DNA of 64,000 nucleotides from Pisolithus tinctorius (taxonomy: Eukaryota > Basidiomycota > Agaricomycetes > Boletales > Pisolithaceae): positions 2,666,001 to 2,730,000 of the forward strand of contig JANFAH010000003.1 in the NCBI GenBank assembly GCA_024663395.1, read 5' to 3'. Both the position numbers and the translations under genes were made by a program. The notes under the pieces are model-generated. The model was given only the letters and a program-made list of their open reading frames with translations. It did not search any database and was not told the origin of the DNA. Shown here piece after piece: positions 1-11,631 of this stretch (its first letter is position 1; each line of letters opens with the position of its first letter).

Positions 1-2407
1 GGTCTCTGGAACGCGACGAAACTTTCTCTGTCCTCTCAGGCTTGGTGCCCTTCTCCTCTTTGTCTCTGGTGCGCCTGCGGCGCAGAGCATCCTCAGCATT
101 GACTAGTAGCCATTGCTCACCCTCCGCTATTATCGACTCCGATATTGACTTCTTTTCCGATGGACTTCTTACCAACCTAAAAGTCTCTGTCTGCCGACTA
201 GTGGTCGAGTTTGACTTCGTTAAGGGGACCGCCTCAGCAGTCGACTTCGCTGGAGAGGGATCACGTGAGGATACCTTCTCCGCATGTGGACCCTTCGATT
301 GTTTCGGCTGTTCCTTAGGTGTCGGTAGTCTGGCGCGGGACTCATCAGGATTGCAAGGTGTTGGGGGATTGACTAACACGGAAGCCCGAGAAAGGGGAGA
401 ATCGTCGATTTGAGGCAAAGTCAAGTACGGTAAGACGGGACGAGCCAACTCAGATGAGGGTCTTAACGGACTGGGAAAGGATACGGGAGCGCTTGTTGAT
501 AATGTAGGGTCAGACACCGACTCCTTCGCAGAGGGGGACTCCTTCCTCGTAACGAAATGCGCCGATGAATTAGCAGGGTCCAGTTGCGGAGGTGAGGGGG
601 ATGGAGGAGGAACGGTGAGGGGACTTAGTAGGCCCTTAACAGGTGATGACCTCCCAGCCGCTAGTGGGGCGGGAGCAGAAATGTGCGGCACCGAAAGTCG
701 TTTACCGACTTGTGACGGGTCGCCCGGAGTCGTTTGCAGTAATTCAGGATGATGCCCGTTATTCTGTGTCTGACAATCAGGTTTGGGAAGATGATCCTTT
801 GGATGCTCGGGCGGTAGAGAGAGGGTAACTCCTATGGGAGTCGTACCTCCAGAGCTCGGAAGATCCGGGTTAGTTATCGTCAACTTGCCTAGAGGAGAGA
901 ATAGCACGTCGCCAGAGAGAGATGACCTGTGATCGTTGATCTCGCGCTCAAGCTCGGAGGAGACGCCCCCGCTATTTTCGGCTAGTGTCAACAACTCCGA
1001 GTCTATCCTTGGAGGGGGAACGCGTTTGGACGGATCAAAATGCCGTTTCTCTGCCGACGGCTTCTCAGGTGACGGGGGCCTCTGAGAAAAGAAGGAGCGT
1101 CGCGAGGCTCCTTCCTCACCAGCTGGGGGTGCATTGCCACGCTTCTCATTCTCGATGGATTCGCTGATAGTAGCACCGGGATCTTGAGTACCCCGTCTCA
1201 AGACACTGAACCTCCTCACCAGGCGGCCAAGGACACTTCCGCGTTTCTCGTTCTTGTTGGCTGTGTGAGTTGATAGAGCCACTGAGGACACATTAAGTGG
1301 CATAGACACAGGCGAGAGGGAAGAATGACGTCTTGCTGCACCCGTACTAAATTGCAGGCTACTCGGTACGAGAGACGAACGGTTCGCGGCTGATGATGCG
1401 CTGGGAGACATGGCAGAGGTCGGCTCGTCTTGGGTGGTTCCCTTATCGTGGGGACCAAATAGGCCAGCTAAGCCAGGTTTGCGTCGTTTGCTTAACTTGC
1501 GTGTTACTTGAGGCTCTGGCGCCTGCAAGTGAACGGCCGACGTTGACTGTGAAAGCGGCGAGGGGTTTACGGTCTTGTGGCGGGGTTGTCCAGCATTCAG
1601 GCTGGAGAGGCGAGATCGACTGCGCGGGGTAGTCTGTGTGTCTATGAGAGGTTGGTGAGAGACGGGAAAGTGAGGGATACACACCTCCGGGTGATCTACG
1701 GATACGGGGCTACTATTAGTACCTGCATCATACGGGGACTCGTGATGCCAGTGGGTGCCCCACGGGTCGCTGAGATCCATCAAGTCGACGTTGTCTTGGG
1801 AGGTCTTTCGACTACGTGGTTTGCCACCGGTTTCCGGTATGCGCACCTGAGACGAGCTTGGGGTTGGCAGAGGAGTGCCAGAGGGACTCCGGCTCGGGCC
1901 AGGAGGGCGCGTCGAATCTTCCGAACGATCGTGGAGGGAGGCTGCCATCGGGGGGAAAGAAGGGGAGAAAAACGAAGGGGGAGGATTGAGAGCGGACGGA
2001 GGGATTAAGTGGTGGTTTTTGTACCAGCGAGGACCTTGTGGATTGTGCAACGGGAACTTTATTCTGAATGTCGAGACGTTCGCGGCAGCCATGTCGTTCT
2101 CTTTCTTGGACCAGGCTGGAAGTTCACCGAGAGGGTCTGGGATGATAGAATGAGAAAAAAGGGTAGATAATTGGTCGTCGGCGTCGTCTTGGGAGGGTCT
2201 AGCAGCGTCGTTGACGCTGTTAGAGTCCATGTTGACGAGGGAGTGCGTGCTGTCGGCGTTGAGGGCGGAAGAATGGTTTCGCGTGGCAGTGGCTCCCTCG
2301 GTTGCCTTCTTGAAGGACGGTCTGTGCCATAATGACCTGCCCCCACCGGTGTTCTTTGGGCTCCGTCTCGACAGTTTACGCTGACCTACAGGTCTTTCGT
2401 CCGACAT
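1..2407 (-). CDS. Large Ser/Pro-rich protein of unknown function, 3'-truncated by window edge
   Basis: One minus-strand frame stays open without a stop from 2458 to position 1, so at least 802 codons are present and the C-terminus lies outside the window. The first in-frame ATG is at 2407 (MSDERPVGQRK). Just upstream a poly-T tract ending in CTGCAG (intron end at 2459) is a strong 3' splice site, so an intron probably sits in the 5' leader, or a short upstream exon encodes a different N-terminus. The protein is basic near the N-terminus, then rich in Ser, Pro and Thr and probably disordered. Ordered-looking islands are PDPLGELPAWSKK, FRIKFPLHNPQGPRWYKNHH and VDLMDLSDPWGTHWHHESPYD. The last one faintly resembles the HH-x2-P-(Y/F)-D motif of the fungal Pal1 morphology family, but the match is too weak for a name. 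No catalytic domain is visible. Confidence 0.75.
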   Translation of the reverse strand, partial: MSDERPVGQRKLSRRSPKNTGGGRSLWHRPSFKKATEGATATRNHSSALNADSTHSLVNMDSNSVNDAARPSQDDADDQLSTLFSHSIIPDPLGELPAWSKKENDMAAANVSTFRIKFPLHNPQGPRWYKNHHLIPPSALNPPPSFFSPSFPPMAASLHDRSEDSTRPPGPSRSPSGTPLPTPSSSQVRIPETGGKPRSRKTSQDNVDLMDLSDPWGTHWHHESPYDAGTNSSPVSVDHPEVCIPHFPVSHQPLIDTQTTPRSRSRLSSLNAGQPRHKTVNPSPLSQSTSAVHLQAPEPQVTRKLSKRRKPGLAGLFGPHDKGTTQDEPTSAMSPSASSAANRSSLVPSSLQFSTGAARRHSSLSPVSMPLNVSSVALSTHTANKNEKRGSVLGRLVRRFSVLRRGTQDPGATISESIENEKRGNAPPAGEEGASRRSFFSQRPPSPEKPSAEKRHFDPSKRVPPPRIDSELLTLAENSGGVSSELEREINDHRSSLSGDVLFSPLGKLTITNPDLPSSGGTTPIGVTLSLPPEHPKDHLPKPDCQTQNNGHHPELLQTTPGDPSQVGKRLSVPHISAPAPLAAGRSSPVKGLLSPLTVPPPSPSPPQLDPANSSAHFVTRKESPSAKESVSDPTLSTSAPVSFPSPLRPSSELARPVLPYLTLPQIDDSPLSRASVLVNPPTPCNPDESRARLPTPKEQPKQSKGPHAEKVSSRDPSPAKSTAEAVPLTKSNSTTSRQTETFRLVRSPSEKKSISESIIAEGEQWLLVNAEDALRRRRTRDKEEKGTKPERTEKVSSRSRD

Positions 2408-2647
2408 CTGAGCGTATTCACCTCCCAACACATCTGGCGACGGGCTCGTTCCTAGGCTCTGCAGAACAAAAAAAAAAAAGCAACACAAAGCCGGACAAAC
2501 CAACAGCGGTTGCTCGCGTATCAACACACTGCGCGCAGCAAATGTCACGACAGCGCGGGAGATTTACTCGCCTCCTGAAACGGCTCAAGCATGCTCTGGA
2601 ACAACGGACTGCCCAAACTACACGGTCAATTCTGTGGAGGGTCACAT

Positions 2648-2655
2648 TGACGTCA
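2648..2655. promoter_or_regulatory. CRE-like palindrome upstream of the Ser/Pro-rich gene
   Basis: The sequence TGACGTCA, within the 10-bp palindrome TTGACGTCAA, lies about 240 bp upstream of the ATG at 2407. It is the consensus full site for CREB/ATF-type bZIP factors. Function is inferred from sequence only. Confidence 0.35.
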
Positions 2656-2732
2656 AGGGGGGTCAATGTCCAGTAAAGGTTTGGTAAGGGTTTGCGGGAG
2701 GAATTCCGTCCAATGACCCATATGCACCACAA

Positions 2733-3274
2733 ATATCATCAATGTCGGCATTATTACCACATGTATTACGCTCGTTACAAGATTTATCTCATGACTATTA
2801 TACCTAGCCTAAAGGATGCACTAATTGTAAGGCACCCAGCGTAGGTCGTAAGCTGGCAGTATGAATAAACAATTTTCAAGGTATCCAGTGTACCTCATAG
2901 GCCGGCGGTATGAATAACAATTGCCTGAGGTCAGGCTGAGGTCAGGCTATAGGTATGACGGTCACGGGATCAACCTACACAGGCGGTCGGGGAGAACGCC
3001 AATCACATCATTATTATACTCGGGCCAGTTTTGCATCAAATGATATACTGAACATATGCTATGACAGACACGTACTAGAGCTACACAATACATACACCAT
3101 AGATCGAAGAGAGGTCGGAGTGATGGAGGGTTATACTCCAAGTAAATATGGTAACAATGTTGGCGATCTGGCGAGCTTGATATTTAATTTCACGGTCAAA
3201 TAAGATGAATAAATGGGTGTAGTATTGCCTGCAGCGATGTAGTACAGTGAATGCGACTAAAACAGGTACTTATG
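2733..3274. other. Intergenic region without a supported gene
   Basis: I see no credible coding frame here. A plus-strand open frame at 2955-3203 (82 codons) has no recognisable domain. The stretch holds a diverged direct repeat (2829-2923) and a short tandem repeat, and it separates two minus-strand genes. Confidence 0.5.
2829..2923. repeat. Two diverged copies of a ~46-bp direct repeat
   Basis: Copy 1 (about 2829-2875) and copy 2 (about 2878-2923) share AAGG..CCAG.GTA and end in GCAGTATGAATAAACAAT and GCGGTATGAATAACAAT respectively. Copy 2 is followed at about 2927-2948 by two abutting copies of GAGGTCAGGCT. The origin is unknown; it could be a decayed repeat tract. Confidence 0.5.
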
Positions 3275-4804
3275 CTACCAGATAAGTCCGGTCATAATGG
3301 ACTTCTGCCATTGGACAGTTACCTTATCGAAGGCGGGAACAGCAGGGTGTGAAGAAGATCCAGGGTGGTTCTTCATGTCGGCCTGTAAAACAAGGGTAAA
3401 AAACCTATAGAAATTCGGTCAGTGGAAAGGGGGGGGGGGGGTTCAGAAAAAGATCCTACGTACGCTTCCATATGTTTTGCGCGGGCTACAGCTGTCGTCT
3501 CGGCCACGCATGCTTCTGCCCTGAGTTCGCGAAGTACCATATCAACATATTCCCAGTATTCATTTGATGTCCAGATCTTTTCCTCGGTGTTCTTCGCACC
3601 CCCCTCCGAGTTGTTCTCTGCAAGTTCTTGATCCTCTTCATTATCAGCTGCGTCATCCAGGGTTGCTAACGCCGACTGCCGAGCACGAAGTTTCTTCTGG
3701 GTTGCAACACGCTCTTTGGAATCTTCAACGACTGTCTCGAATATGATCATCGAGTCACGCTGGTCACCGGGGCTGTGCATCAGAAAATTTCAATCAGAGG
3801 GCGCTCAGAAGGCACTCACCAAAAAGGCAATGCGTGCCCAGTGAGCGGTTGTCATTTCATAACCTCCCCCAGGTGACAAGGACTTCGCGAGAATGGAGAT
3901 GTGCGACTTGCTGGCTATGTGGTTGGTAATCTGCGGGTAGGTCTTGGAGAGAATCTAGTTGCTTGGCGTGCTATGCTCACCTTTTGCTTCATGTTAGACC
4001 GCGCTGATGTCAAGAGGTGACTGATGAGGCTAGTGATCCTCTCCGTCATCTCTGGATCCTCCAAAGCGGCCTCCGGGATCTTGAACGTCGATAAATGCTG
4101 CTTTGCATACGTCTGCCAGATGAAAGGTAAGTGTTCTTTCAGATTTATTCTTGCTACTGTGCTCACGAAGATTCGGTTTGCCACTTCCTGGACATAGGCT
4201 GTCAAGTTCGGAGAAAGCAGGCATACCCGGAGCCGCTCCCTCAGGATGTCCTTGGAGAGTTGAACGGTGAGCTTCATGAATGTAGCCACATGAAGTCGCT
4301 GACTCGAACTTACTTTGAATTCTTCTGATTCTATAAACTGCTCAGCATGGGACTTCGTTTGCCGCGCATGCAACTCAAGCATATCTGCATGCACCGTAAT
4401 CATCATTTCTTTGCTGCTGAGCTGGACTCGTGGGTAGTAGCATGAAGAGGTGTCAATGAATGGGAAAGCGGCTGTTCACTGACCACGGTAAAGTCGTCCA
4501 ATGCATCCTCAGGCAGGCCTTTGACCCTGCAGAGGGAAACACCAAATTGCTTTAGACGTTTCTGTTCCTGTTGGGTTTCTGCCTCCAATGATTCAGAGCG
4601 TGGCCGCCTCTGGGGGTGAGGACTCGAAGGGGGAGTTATACTCCTTGCACGTCGTCCTTGATCAAATTCTCCACCATGACTGGCGCCGTCTCCACCTTCA
4701 GACGGAGGAGGGCTCTCTTCCATGTTGGGCCTCGGAACGTTGGTGCCAGTGGTTGTCGTCGATCCATGCCTCAAGTGGAATTGAGAGAGCAGACCCCGGG
4801 CCAT
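3275..4804 (-). CDS. Conserved-looking helical protein of unknown function
   Basis: The start is ATG at 4804 (MARGLLSQFHLRHG). The N-terminal ~100 residues are Pro/Ser-rich with a basic patch (PHPQRRPRSES). An intron with donor GTCAGT joins ...ALDDFTV to LSSKEMMITVHAD. The rest is mostly helical and charged, with segments such as KDILRERLRVCLLSPNL, TYPQITNHIASKSHISILAK and WTSNEYWEYVDMVL. Introns were inferred with boundaries K/TYPQ, IAFL/RDSM and EAY/ADMKN. A possible 42-nt in-frame intron begins GTAAGT after ESEEFK. The gene ends at a TAG at 3275-3277 after QKSIMTGLIW. A 14-C run at about 3430 falls inside the last intron. I recognise no domain. Similar unnamed proteins occur in mushroom genomes, but I cannot assign a family. 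The adjoining transposase gene on the same strand suggests an accessory context. Confidence 0.65.
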
Positions 4805-4956
4805 CGCTGCCAGCTGTTTGCGGTTGGCAGTGGACAGAATTGGAACGAAGCGGACGGTTTATTTTGCACAAACGTAACCATTCAAATTCCCGAGCTTTCA
4901 GGTCCCAACTCGAGTTGATATCGTATTATGAACTCCAGTTTGTAGCATGTAAATGT

Positions 4957-7900
4957 TTAATCGTAATATACTGGAAAACTATTCAAAAATTGGCCGGGAA
5001 TACCACCAGGACGGGGTTGGGGCATACTGTGAGCGGGGTAACTTCCCTCGGGTGAGACGTGTAAATACGATGGAATCTGGAAGGCTCCCTCATGGGTGGA
5101 AGCGGGGGGCATCTGCTGGTGGGATTGGTACTGGTTGCGGTATGGCTGCCACGGATGCTGATATGTTGGGAGGCGTGTCTGCACACTGAACGATGGTGTA
5201 TCGTACACGGACCGGCTTTGCGAGGGATCTCCTGGCATGGGATCGGGATCGCCCATCAGTTCTCCGGCCTGCTTCCCCCTTCCTGATGTCTTCCCCACCT
5301 TATTCACCTTTGACTTCTGGGCGCCTGCAGGTTTCTCTGGCTTCTCCTTTGATTTTGCCACCCCCTTCGCTTTTTTCGTTTTGTTGGCAGCTCGATCAAA
5401 GGCAGGAGGAACATCAGGGATTTCTGCAATGCCTGCCTCACCCACCTCCACCACTGCCTCCACTTCCGCTCCCTTTTTCTCGCGAGACACTTTAGCGGCG
5501 TGCATGCGAACCGCATCGTGATTGATTGTATGGCTAGTACTGACCTGTGCACGAACTCCAGGGGGCGTTACAGCTGCGATTCTCCTATAATTGTGCAATG
5601 CATGAGTGTTAAGGAGGAATGCATTGGTGGGTGCGTGATTGACGATCGTCTTCGTCCTTGTAGTTTCGTCGTTTTCCTGCCTTTCGCCAACTACCTGTAC
5701 ACCTGTACATCTTGAGGAAGCGCAGTCATGCTGGATATTGACGTTGCATAATACATTCTTGAAAGATCGTCAGTTGTAGCAATGAAAAAAAGAGAAAATA
5801 TATTACCACCTTAGATCTAAGCACCACTTTCTTTTCCGGCTCTGATAACTTCAGGCATGGTACGTGAAGTTCGGTGTGCAACTCGGGCTGAAAGTCAAGC
5901 TGTGTAACAAGAACGTATGAGGCAACACGGTTGTCACCATCAGCAAGTATAAGGATTTCTGTGATCTTTCCGATGGAAAGCTAGTGCGAAACTTGAGCTA
6001 ATTTACTGGATGAATGCGAGAAGAATGGCGTACCTCGACTGGATTATCGTCCGACTGCCAAATGACGTGCCCACCAATATGTGCATTGTCTCCATCCATG
6101 GTGATGAAAGTTTTCCCTCGGTAAAACTTGTCATTAGGGCAGTGAGTGATGTTTGGCTGCCGAATCGATGCGGACTGCGTCGTGTGCCAATCTATGGGTG
6201 GGATGACTTCTCGCACATTCTTGCCTTGTCGTGTTGGTAGATGGCTAGCACCTGTCCCAGAGCCATGTTCAGTCTGAGAAAACGGTACGGAATACAAGGA
6301 AACTTACCAACATCCTTCTGGACCGCTGCTGGAATGCCCATCAGGCGACACTGATGGGGATGGGATGCCATATAGGCGCTGATATCTTTGCCGGCCTTCC
6401 GCACTGCGCCCGTCTTCCTGTCCAGCCAAAAACCCCCACTGACGATGTGCTTGACAGAATCTTGCTCAGCAAACACCTGGCACGTATCACGACTTGGCGC
6501 TTGTCGGTTGCTATAAATTGATGCGAGGCGAAAAACATGGTTGAAAGACTCGAAGCGTTCGGTTGAAAATAGGATGGCTGGACCGAAGCGTCGAATGAAC
6601 ATGGGAAGGTGAAGGAGAAAATGAAATTTTGCTTTCGTCAATAGGATACTTGGAGCACATTGGGCACTTATACTCAAGAAATCTTCGATAGTCCGTGATA
6701 AGTTGGCCTATAACCGACAATGAGATTCATATTGTCATCAATAATGGATGTAGCGTACCAAATAATCTTCAATATTGTTGATCTCCGTGTGCCAAAGAAG
6801 AACTACAAGTTCGCCAATCACGGTCCACCCTTCGAGAACAGTCCGCGGGACGAGATCATATATCAAGAACGGCATGACTTGTGCAAGGCTCTTGAAATGC
6901 TTCCCAATAAGACCCCCTTTGAACCGAACAATGTAATTGGCATGTAACGTCGGAGAATTCAGTCCGTCCTTGTTGATGGATTCAAGGCGAGTCTGAAAAG
7001 TGTCGAGGAGGTGGGCTTTATCGAGGATATACACGGTCTGGCCCCAGTAATACTTCACGACGCCGAGCAATATGGTGTGAAGTATTTCAGTCGGCGTGTC
7101 CTGATGAATATTGACACCTGCCATCCCAAGGAGTGGGTTAATGACGTCGTCGACGGACCGCCCTGCGAGAGCTGCTTCAAATTCACGCTCAAGTTGAGCG
7201 CAGACCTCCGATTCTGGGATTGCAGGAGTGCCAGCTTCTCGTTTCCTCAATCGTTTCCCAAGATCGAGAAGACGATCTACGATGGCCGTGGATGCTGCGT
7301 CGCGTGTGCCGGTTTTGCTGATTGCGTTTTTGACCTTGTCAGTTCCTCCAGGCTTCTTCGCAAGTTCTATCTGTTCTTTGACATCCGCTAACGTGCCGCT
7401 TGGTGTCCTAAGCTCGCCAGACTAACCCAGGGGGGCATAAGTCATTCACACTCCAACAAACTGGCAGTTACAAACGAACCTTGAAAATTTTACTATAACC
7501 TTCGTCTGACTTCTTTTCGGCAGTGGTTCCACCCACTTTACATGTCCGACAGAAGTAGTTACACTTCAGCCCTCCATGACTGCATTCCTCGGCCTGCATA
7601 GGGTTGTCGCCAGCCAAAAAGAGCTTGTATGGGATCAGCATAACTTCCTGACGAAGTTTGCAGTCCCAAGCAATGATTCCATCGTCTGCCGCTTTCCTGA
7701 TGTACGCGCTATCAGTATTGTCGATACAGTCACGATAATATGGATTTGGACTAACTCAATGGATTTTCTTACCCCTCCAATCAATTCTAATGGTGGAGCG
7801 TGTGGAGAGGACGATACAAAGCGCACGCAGAATTCCTTCTCGAGCATTTCGCGTGGCATCGAGGCATTCGACATGTAGACTACATGGTGCTTATTCCATT

Positions 7901-9658
7901 GTTTTGAGATGTTCCCCGAGACGTCATCCATGAAAACGATGAGGGGAACCGTGAGTACCATGCGTCCCCTTGACTTCTCGCGCAGTGGGTTGGGCATGAG
8001 TTCGGCGTGAGCAGCTGATGACGCTATACAGAACGGTCAGCTGATGCCATGATCAATCGTTGAAGACAGAGACTAACCGGTGAATCCATTGTCAAATTCT
8101 GATCCGTTGGCTTTGATATCCTCGTATGTTCGCATGAATGTCGAGACAAGTACAATGACGAGTTCCGCGTCAACGGCATATCCTTCCTGCAATGTATAAT
8201 TTAAAACACGACTTGAACGTACAAGATAAGCTTACCTCTGTTCGTGAGACACCGTGTCCTGCAGCTAAAACTTCAGCCTCAGGTGCACCACCGAGCTTTG
8301 CCTGGAAGAACTTCTTTGGAATAAAGTAGTCCTTCGTTGAACGTTGGAGGAGCTCATTAACGAAGAAAATATTTATGCCAACAGTAACGCACGGTGGTGA
8401 AAGGTTATTTGGGAGGCCTTCAAGCATCTTTTCCCCATGATGCACTTGTGACATCCGTCCTTGACCGTCTTCCGGATAATCTTGCATGGAAAATCGCACG
8501 AGGGGATTTGCATAATCCTGGCGTGAACAGCAGATCAGCCACGTGTCTACGAACTGTTGGATGCTGCTACCATTGCAATTGCCTTGCTGACGGAGTTCAG
8601 ATAAAAAATGTTACCAGAAGCACTTGTAACCTTCTCCTTCGGGTCCCCGAGCAGTGCTTTGATTCGTTCCTGAGTTTTTCCAAGACTGTACATTGATGGT
8701 ACAGAGTGCGCACCGAGCGCGGTGGCCCAGCTGAGAACTGACTTCTTTTGTTGTTCTGAAAAGCGAAGGCGGGGGGAACTAAACAAGAGGTGTGTCGCAA
8801 ATTCCTGCTAAAGTCAGCGAAATTGTGGGACACAGTAAGGTCTCAGCTCACCGCCATCGACGTCCACGGGTACGTTGGAGAATTGGGAGAGACCTCAGTC
8901 TCCTTCATGCGTCTTGCAGTCGGCTCCACCTCTGATGAATTTTCTGAAAGTAACTGTTAACGACTGTAGAATGTCTAGTATGTTTCACTTGCCTGCTATC
9001 TCGATTCCTAAGCCATCCGCAAAGATGTCACACTCTGAGATGTCATAGTCGTTACCATCGGTCTCGACTCCAAGTTCATCAGCGGAGGCGCGGATGGGAC
9101 AGGTGAACAGTGATTCTCCGTGCTCCAGCAAGCGCTGGATCTCCTCGAAATAGTCCATGCTCGAGATCGTACGATCGGTTTGATATTTACTCCAAAAACT
9201 GTGAATAGGGAGCTCCATAGTTTCGTCTTCCTCCGTGTGACTTGCCACACTCGCCACAGAGTTACTCCCGCGATGCGACAACATTGTTACGTCTTCGACG
9301 GTCGGGTGTTCTTGGAATTGAAGTTCGTCTTGTGGGAGATTAGGCCTGGGACTGGTCGCAGACGAACTCGCCTGCATGGAGACCATTGGACGAAAGGTAC
9401 CTTGGGAAATCCTTTCCTGCGCTGCTGCGACCATCCGTTTGTGTATTTTGCTGTTATCGTGACAGGTCGGACCTGAGAGGTGGCAATGCCGAAATGTCCG
9501 CAGAGCGCCTGCTTTCATTGGGCATACCTTGCATGCAATGAGCCCAGTACTGCTAACTTCGATGTAAACTATATATTTCATCAGCTGTGTGCGCAGACAA
9601 CACAAAAATACACACTTTGAGGGTCTAAATCCAAGGATTTCGAGCTTGACCTAGGCAT
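4957..9658 (-). CDS. Plavaka-type (Tnp2/CACTA-like) DDE transposase, apparently full length
   Basis: This is a multi-exon gene starting at ATG 9658 (MPRSSSKSLDLDPQ) and ending at TAA 4957-4959. N-terminal Cys/His pairs (CKVCPMKAG..RTFRHCH..C) look like a degenerate zinc finger. The core has the hallmarks of the family: FMDDVSGNISKQWNKHH, then SNASMPREMLEKEFCVRF, LAGDNPMQAEECSHGG with CNYFCRTC, DTPTEILHTILLGVVKYYW, and PMFIRRFGPAILFSTERFES. The C-terminal part is a degenerate repeat-like module ending in a basic, Pro-rich tail. Paired acidic residues in DDVSGN fit a DDE-type active site, inferred from the family. Frames join through ordinary introns and I found no internal stop, so the gene may be functional or recently so. 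I did not locate terminal inverted repeats or a target-site duplication. It is probably one mobile-element gene; splitting into two genes near 5.7 kb is possible but less likely. Confidence 0.7.
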
Positions 9659-9912
9659 TGAGAATGATTCGACGGGAGCCGTGTGTTGGGGGTTGACCAC
9701 ACAAGAAAAGATCTTGTCCAGCCATCTCCAAGCACCCAGCGCCAGACAGGATGTCCACGTGTGCTTGATAATCGATAAGCACCAAACCGAGCATTGACAT
9801 CGTTGCATGGTGTGTCACGTGAACATCAAATCGCGACGTTTCCTGAATTCTTCAACATCACGTCGTCTTCAAGCTCCAAGCTCCAAGCTTCGAGGTCGCC
9901 TGCCACTGAAGA

Positions 9913-10674
9913 ATGACTACAACTATTTGTGTCGATACTGTACCAACAGCTGGGGGTTTTGAGCTGGATCCACTATGTTTCACCATTCGCTTCACTGGAA
10001 GCGCTCAGTCTCTGGCTGTACCAGAACATCTTGTAAGTCATTGCCTCTTCCTCGCTCTCGAAGTACTGCCCTCATACTCAGATTTAGCCCATAAATATCT
10101 CTATTCATGTCCCTGATGAATTCCTGGGCCAGATATCACCTATGATATCTGGATACAGCGATCCGCAGGCCCAGCCCACACCGTCACGCCCGCGATATGT
10201 GAACCCGGTAAGTTTTTTTTTTTTCAAAACAGACTATCGCCTTCAACTCGAACCTTATCGTACTCATGCATCATTTTACAGGAATTCTTTCCATTTTTCC
10301 CTCTTCCCTCAACGTTCGACCCGCTAGACAGTGTTTCGTGGCAGACGCTTGTCTATCAAATCCAGTTCCACCTCGTTCAACCTGAAGATGATCTAACATG
10401 GGAGGAGCACGTAACGGAGTGTTTGTTGGTGCGGGAGTTCTTTTGGATGGCATTTGTAGCCGCCTTTCCATCATTCCCTTACGGAAACTGGCCGAACTGG
10501 AATCCGAGGATCAGTATGGACGGCGATTTCATCTCGTACTGGATTTCTGACACTGACGTTGGTAGCATGAAGCCAGAGTCAGTGGGGACAATCCGGGAGT
10601 TCATCTGGGAAGAACTCAAAGTTCTCGTGGCGAATGTACTTCCCCCACGCATTGTTTCTGAATTCCTAGCATAA
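9913..10674 (+). CDS. Small orphan protein divergent from the transposase
   Basis: Three exons were read: ATG 9913 to a GTAAGT donor after VPEHL; a middle exon from PINISIHVPDEF to RPRYVNP; and, after an intron with a poly-T tract, EFFPFFPLPSTFDPLDS to TAA at 10672-10674. The product is about 230 residues, acidic and rich in aromatic residues (for example EFFWMAFVAAFPSFPYGNW), with no signal peptide, membrane helix or motif I recognise. It starts about 255 bp from the transposase start in divergent orientation, so it could be an element passenger gene or simply a host neighbour. Clean splice sites and a continuous frame support a real gene. Confidence 0.6.
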
Positions 10675-11631
10675 TATTTGTTCTCTGTACTTCTCCATAG
10701 GACTTGCTACTGGCAATATCACATGTCGTTTATCCGTTTATCTCATGTTGCTGCTGTGCTTCAAGTTTGAGAAACTTTCGTAGCAAGTGTCAATAGTCAG
10801 TATAAACCACATGGTAGTCATACATCATGTATCATGTCACAACGCTTATTGAATGTGCTGCTGAGGCTGCTTTGATGCCAACGTGTTTGTTGCGGAAGCG
10901 TACTGACGAATGACAGGGAGGCGTTGTGCATCGGACATTGACCGAGGGCTCAGCCAATGGGTCAGGTATACTTCCGCCAGTGGCGTGATAGGCCACAGAC
11001 CGACCTCAAGTCAGCATCAGGATTTTTTTGTCCCGGATATACATAAAATTTGATGTTGCTGAGATGTGTGTCCAGACCACGCTCTCTGCACCTTTTTTGG
11101 GTCAGTTTGATACGGCAACGTCACATGTAAAAGGATTTCCGTCAAATGTTAGGTAAAGCATTAACACATTTGGCCGTGTAGCCATGGCTCTCTTCACCCC
11201 TTCACTTCGAAACAGTAGCAGATCTTGATACCGCTTGCCGCAGCTGGCAGTACGTCTTCTGCACTAGCAACTTGTTGGTGGTGACTTGCTGTGGATGACG
11301 CTGAGACGAAGCAACTGCCCCTCTTTTTGCAATTCGATGATCAGATCACGCGCACCGCAACGAGCATACCAAGCTAACCCATTGATTAGCCCCTGCACCA
11401 GCTGCTGTATATGGCTCTGATCCCACTCCGCCCGCAGCAGGCGTAATAGGCTACAGGGATCTAATCATGGAACACAGTTACTAGGATGAGGTTGCTCTGG
11501 CATCGTAGCTTCACTAGGTTGCATCTGACAGGGGGTCGGTGGGCGGGGTCCTGATGGGCCCCCCGACTGATTATCTTATCTATTCCTCCTCTACAATCTT
11601 TTCTTCATCTAGTAGCAAGTACTGCTCGCAC
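10675..11631 (+). other. Long intergenic region upstream of ADE5,7
   Basis: No credible coding frame was found in this ~950-bp stretch. It should contain the promoter of the purine gene. A CCAAT box lies at about 10953, and GATTATCTTATC, with two GATA-factor-type cores, lies about 65 bp upstream of the ATG. No tRNA or repeat was seen. Confidence 0.4.

Noticed and set aside
1577..2153. Plus-strand open frames of 92-143 codons
   Set aside because: They are antisense to the continuous minus-strand frame of the Ser/Pro-rich gene.
2955..3203. 82-codon plus-strand open frame
   Set aside because: No domain, no neighbouring exons and atypical composition; it lies in a repeat-bearing intergenic stretch.
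4957..9658. Possible KDZ (Kyakuja-Dileera-Zisupton) transposase
   Set aside because: The motifs (SKQWNKHH, DNPMQAEECSH, TPTEILHTILLG) fit the Plavaka/Tnp2-like group rather than KDZ, and no CxC domain was seen.
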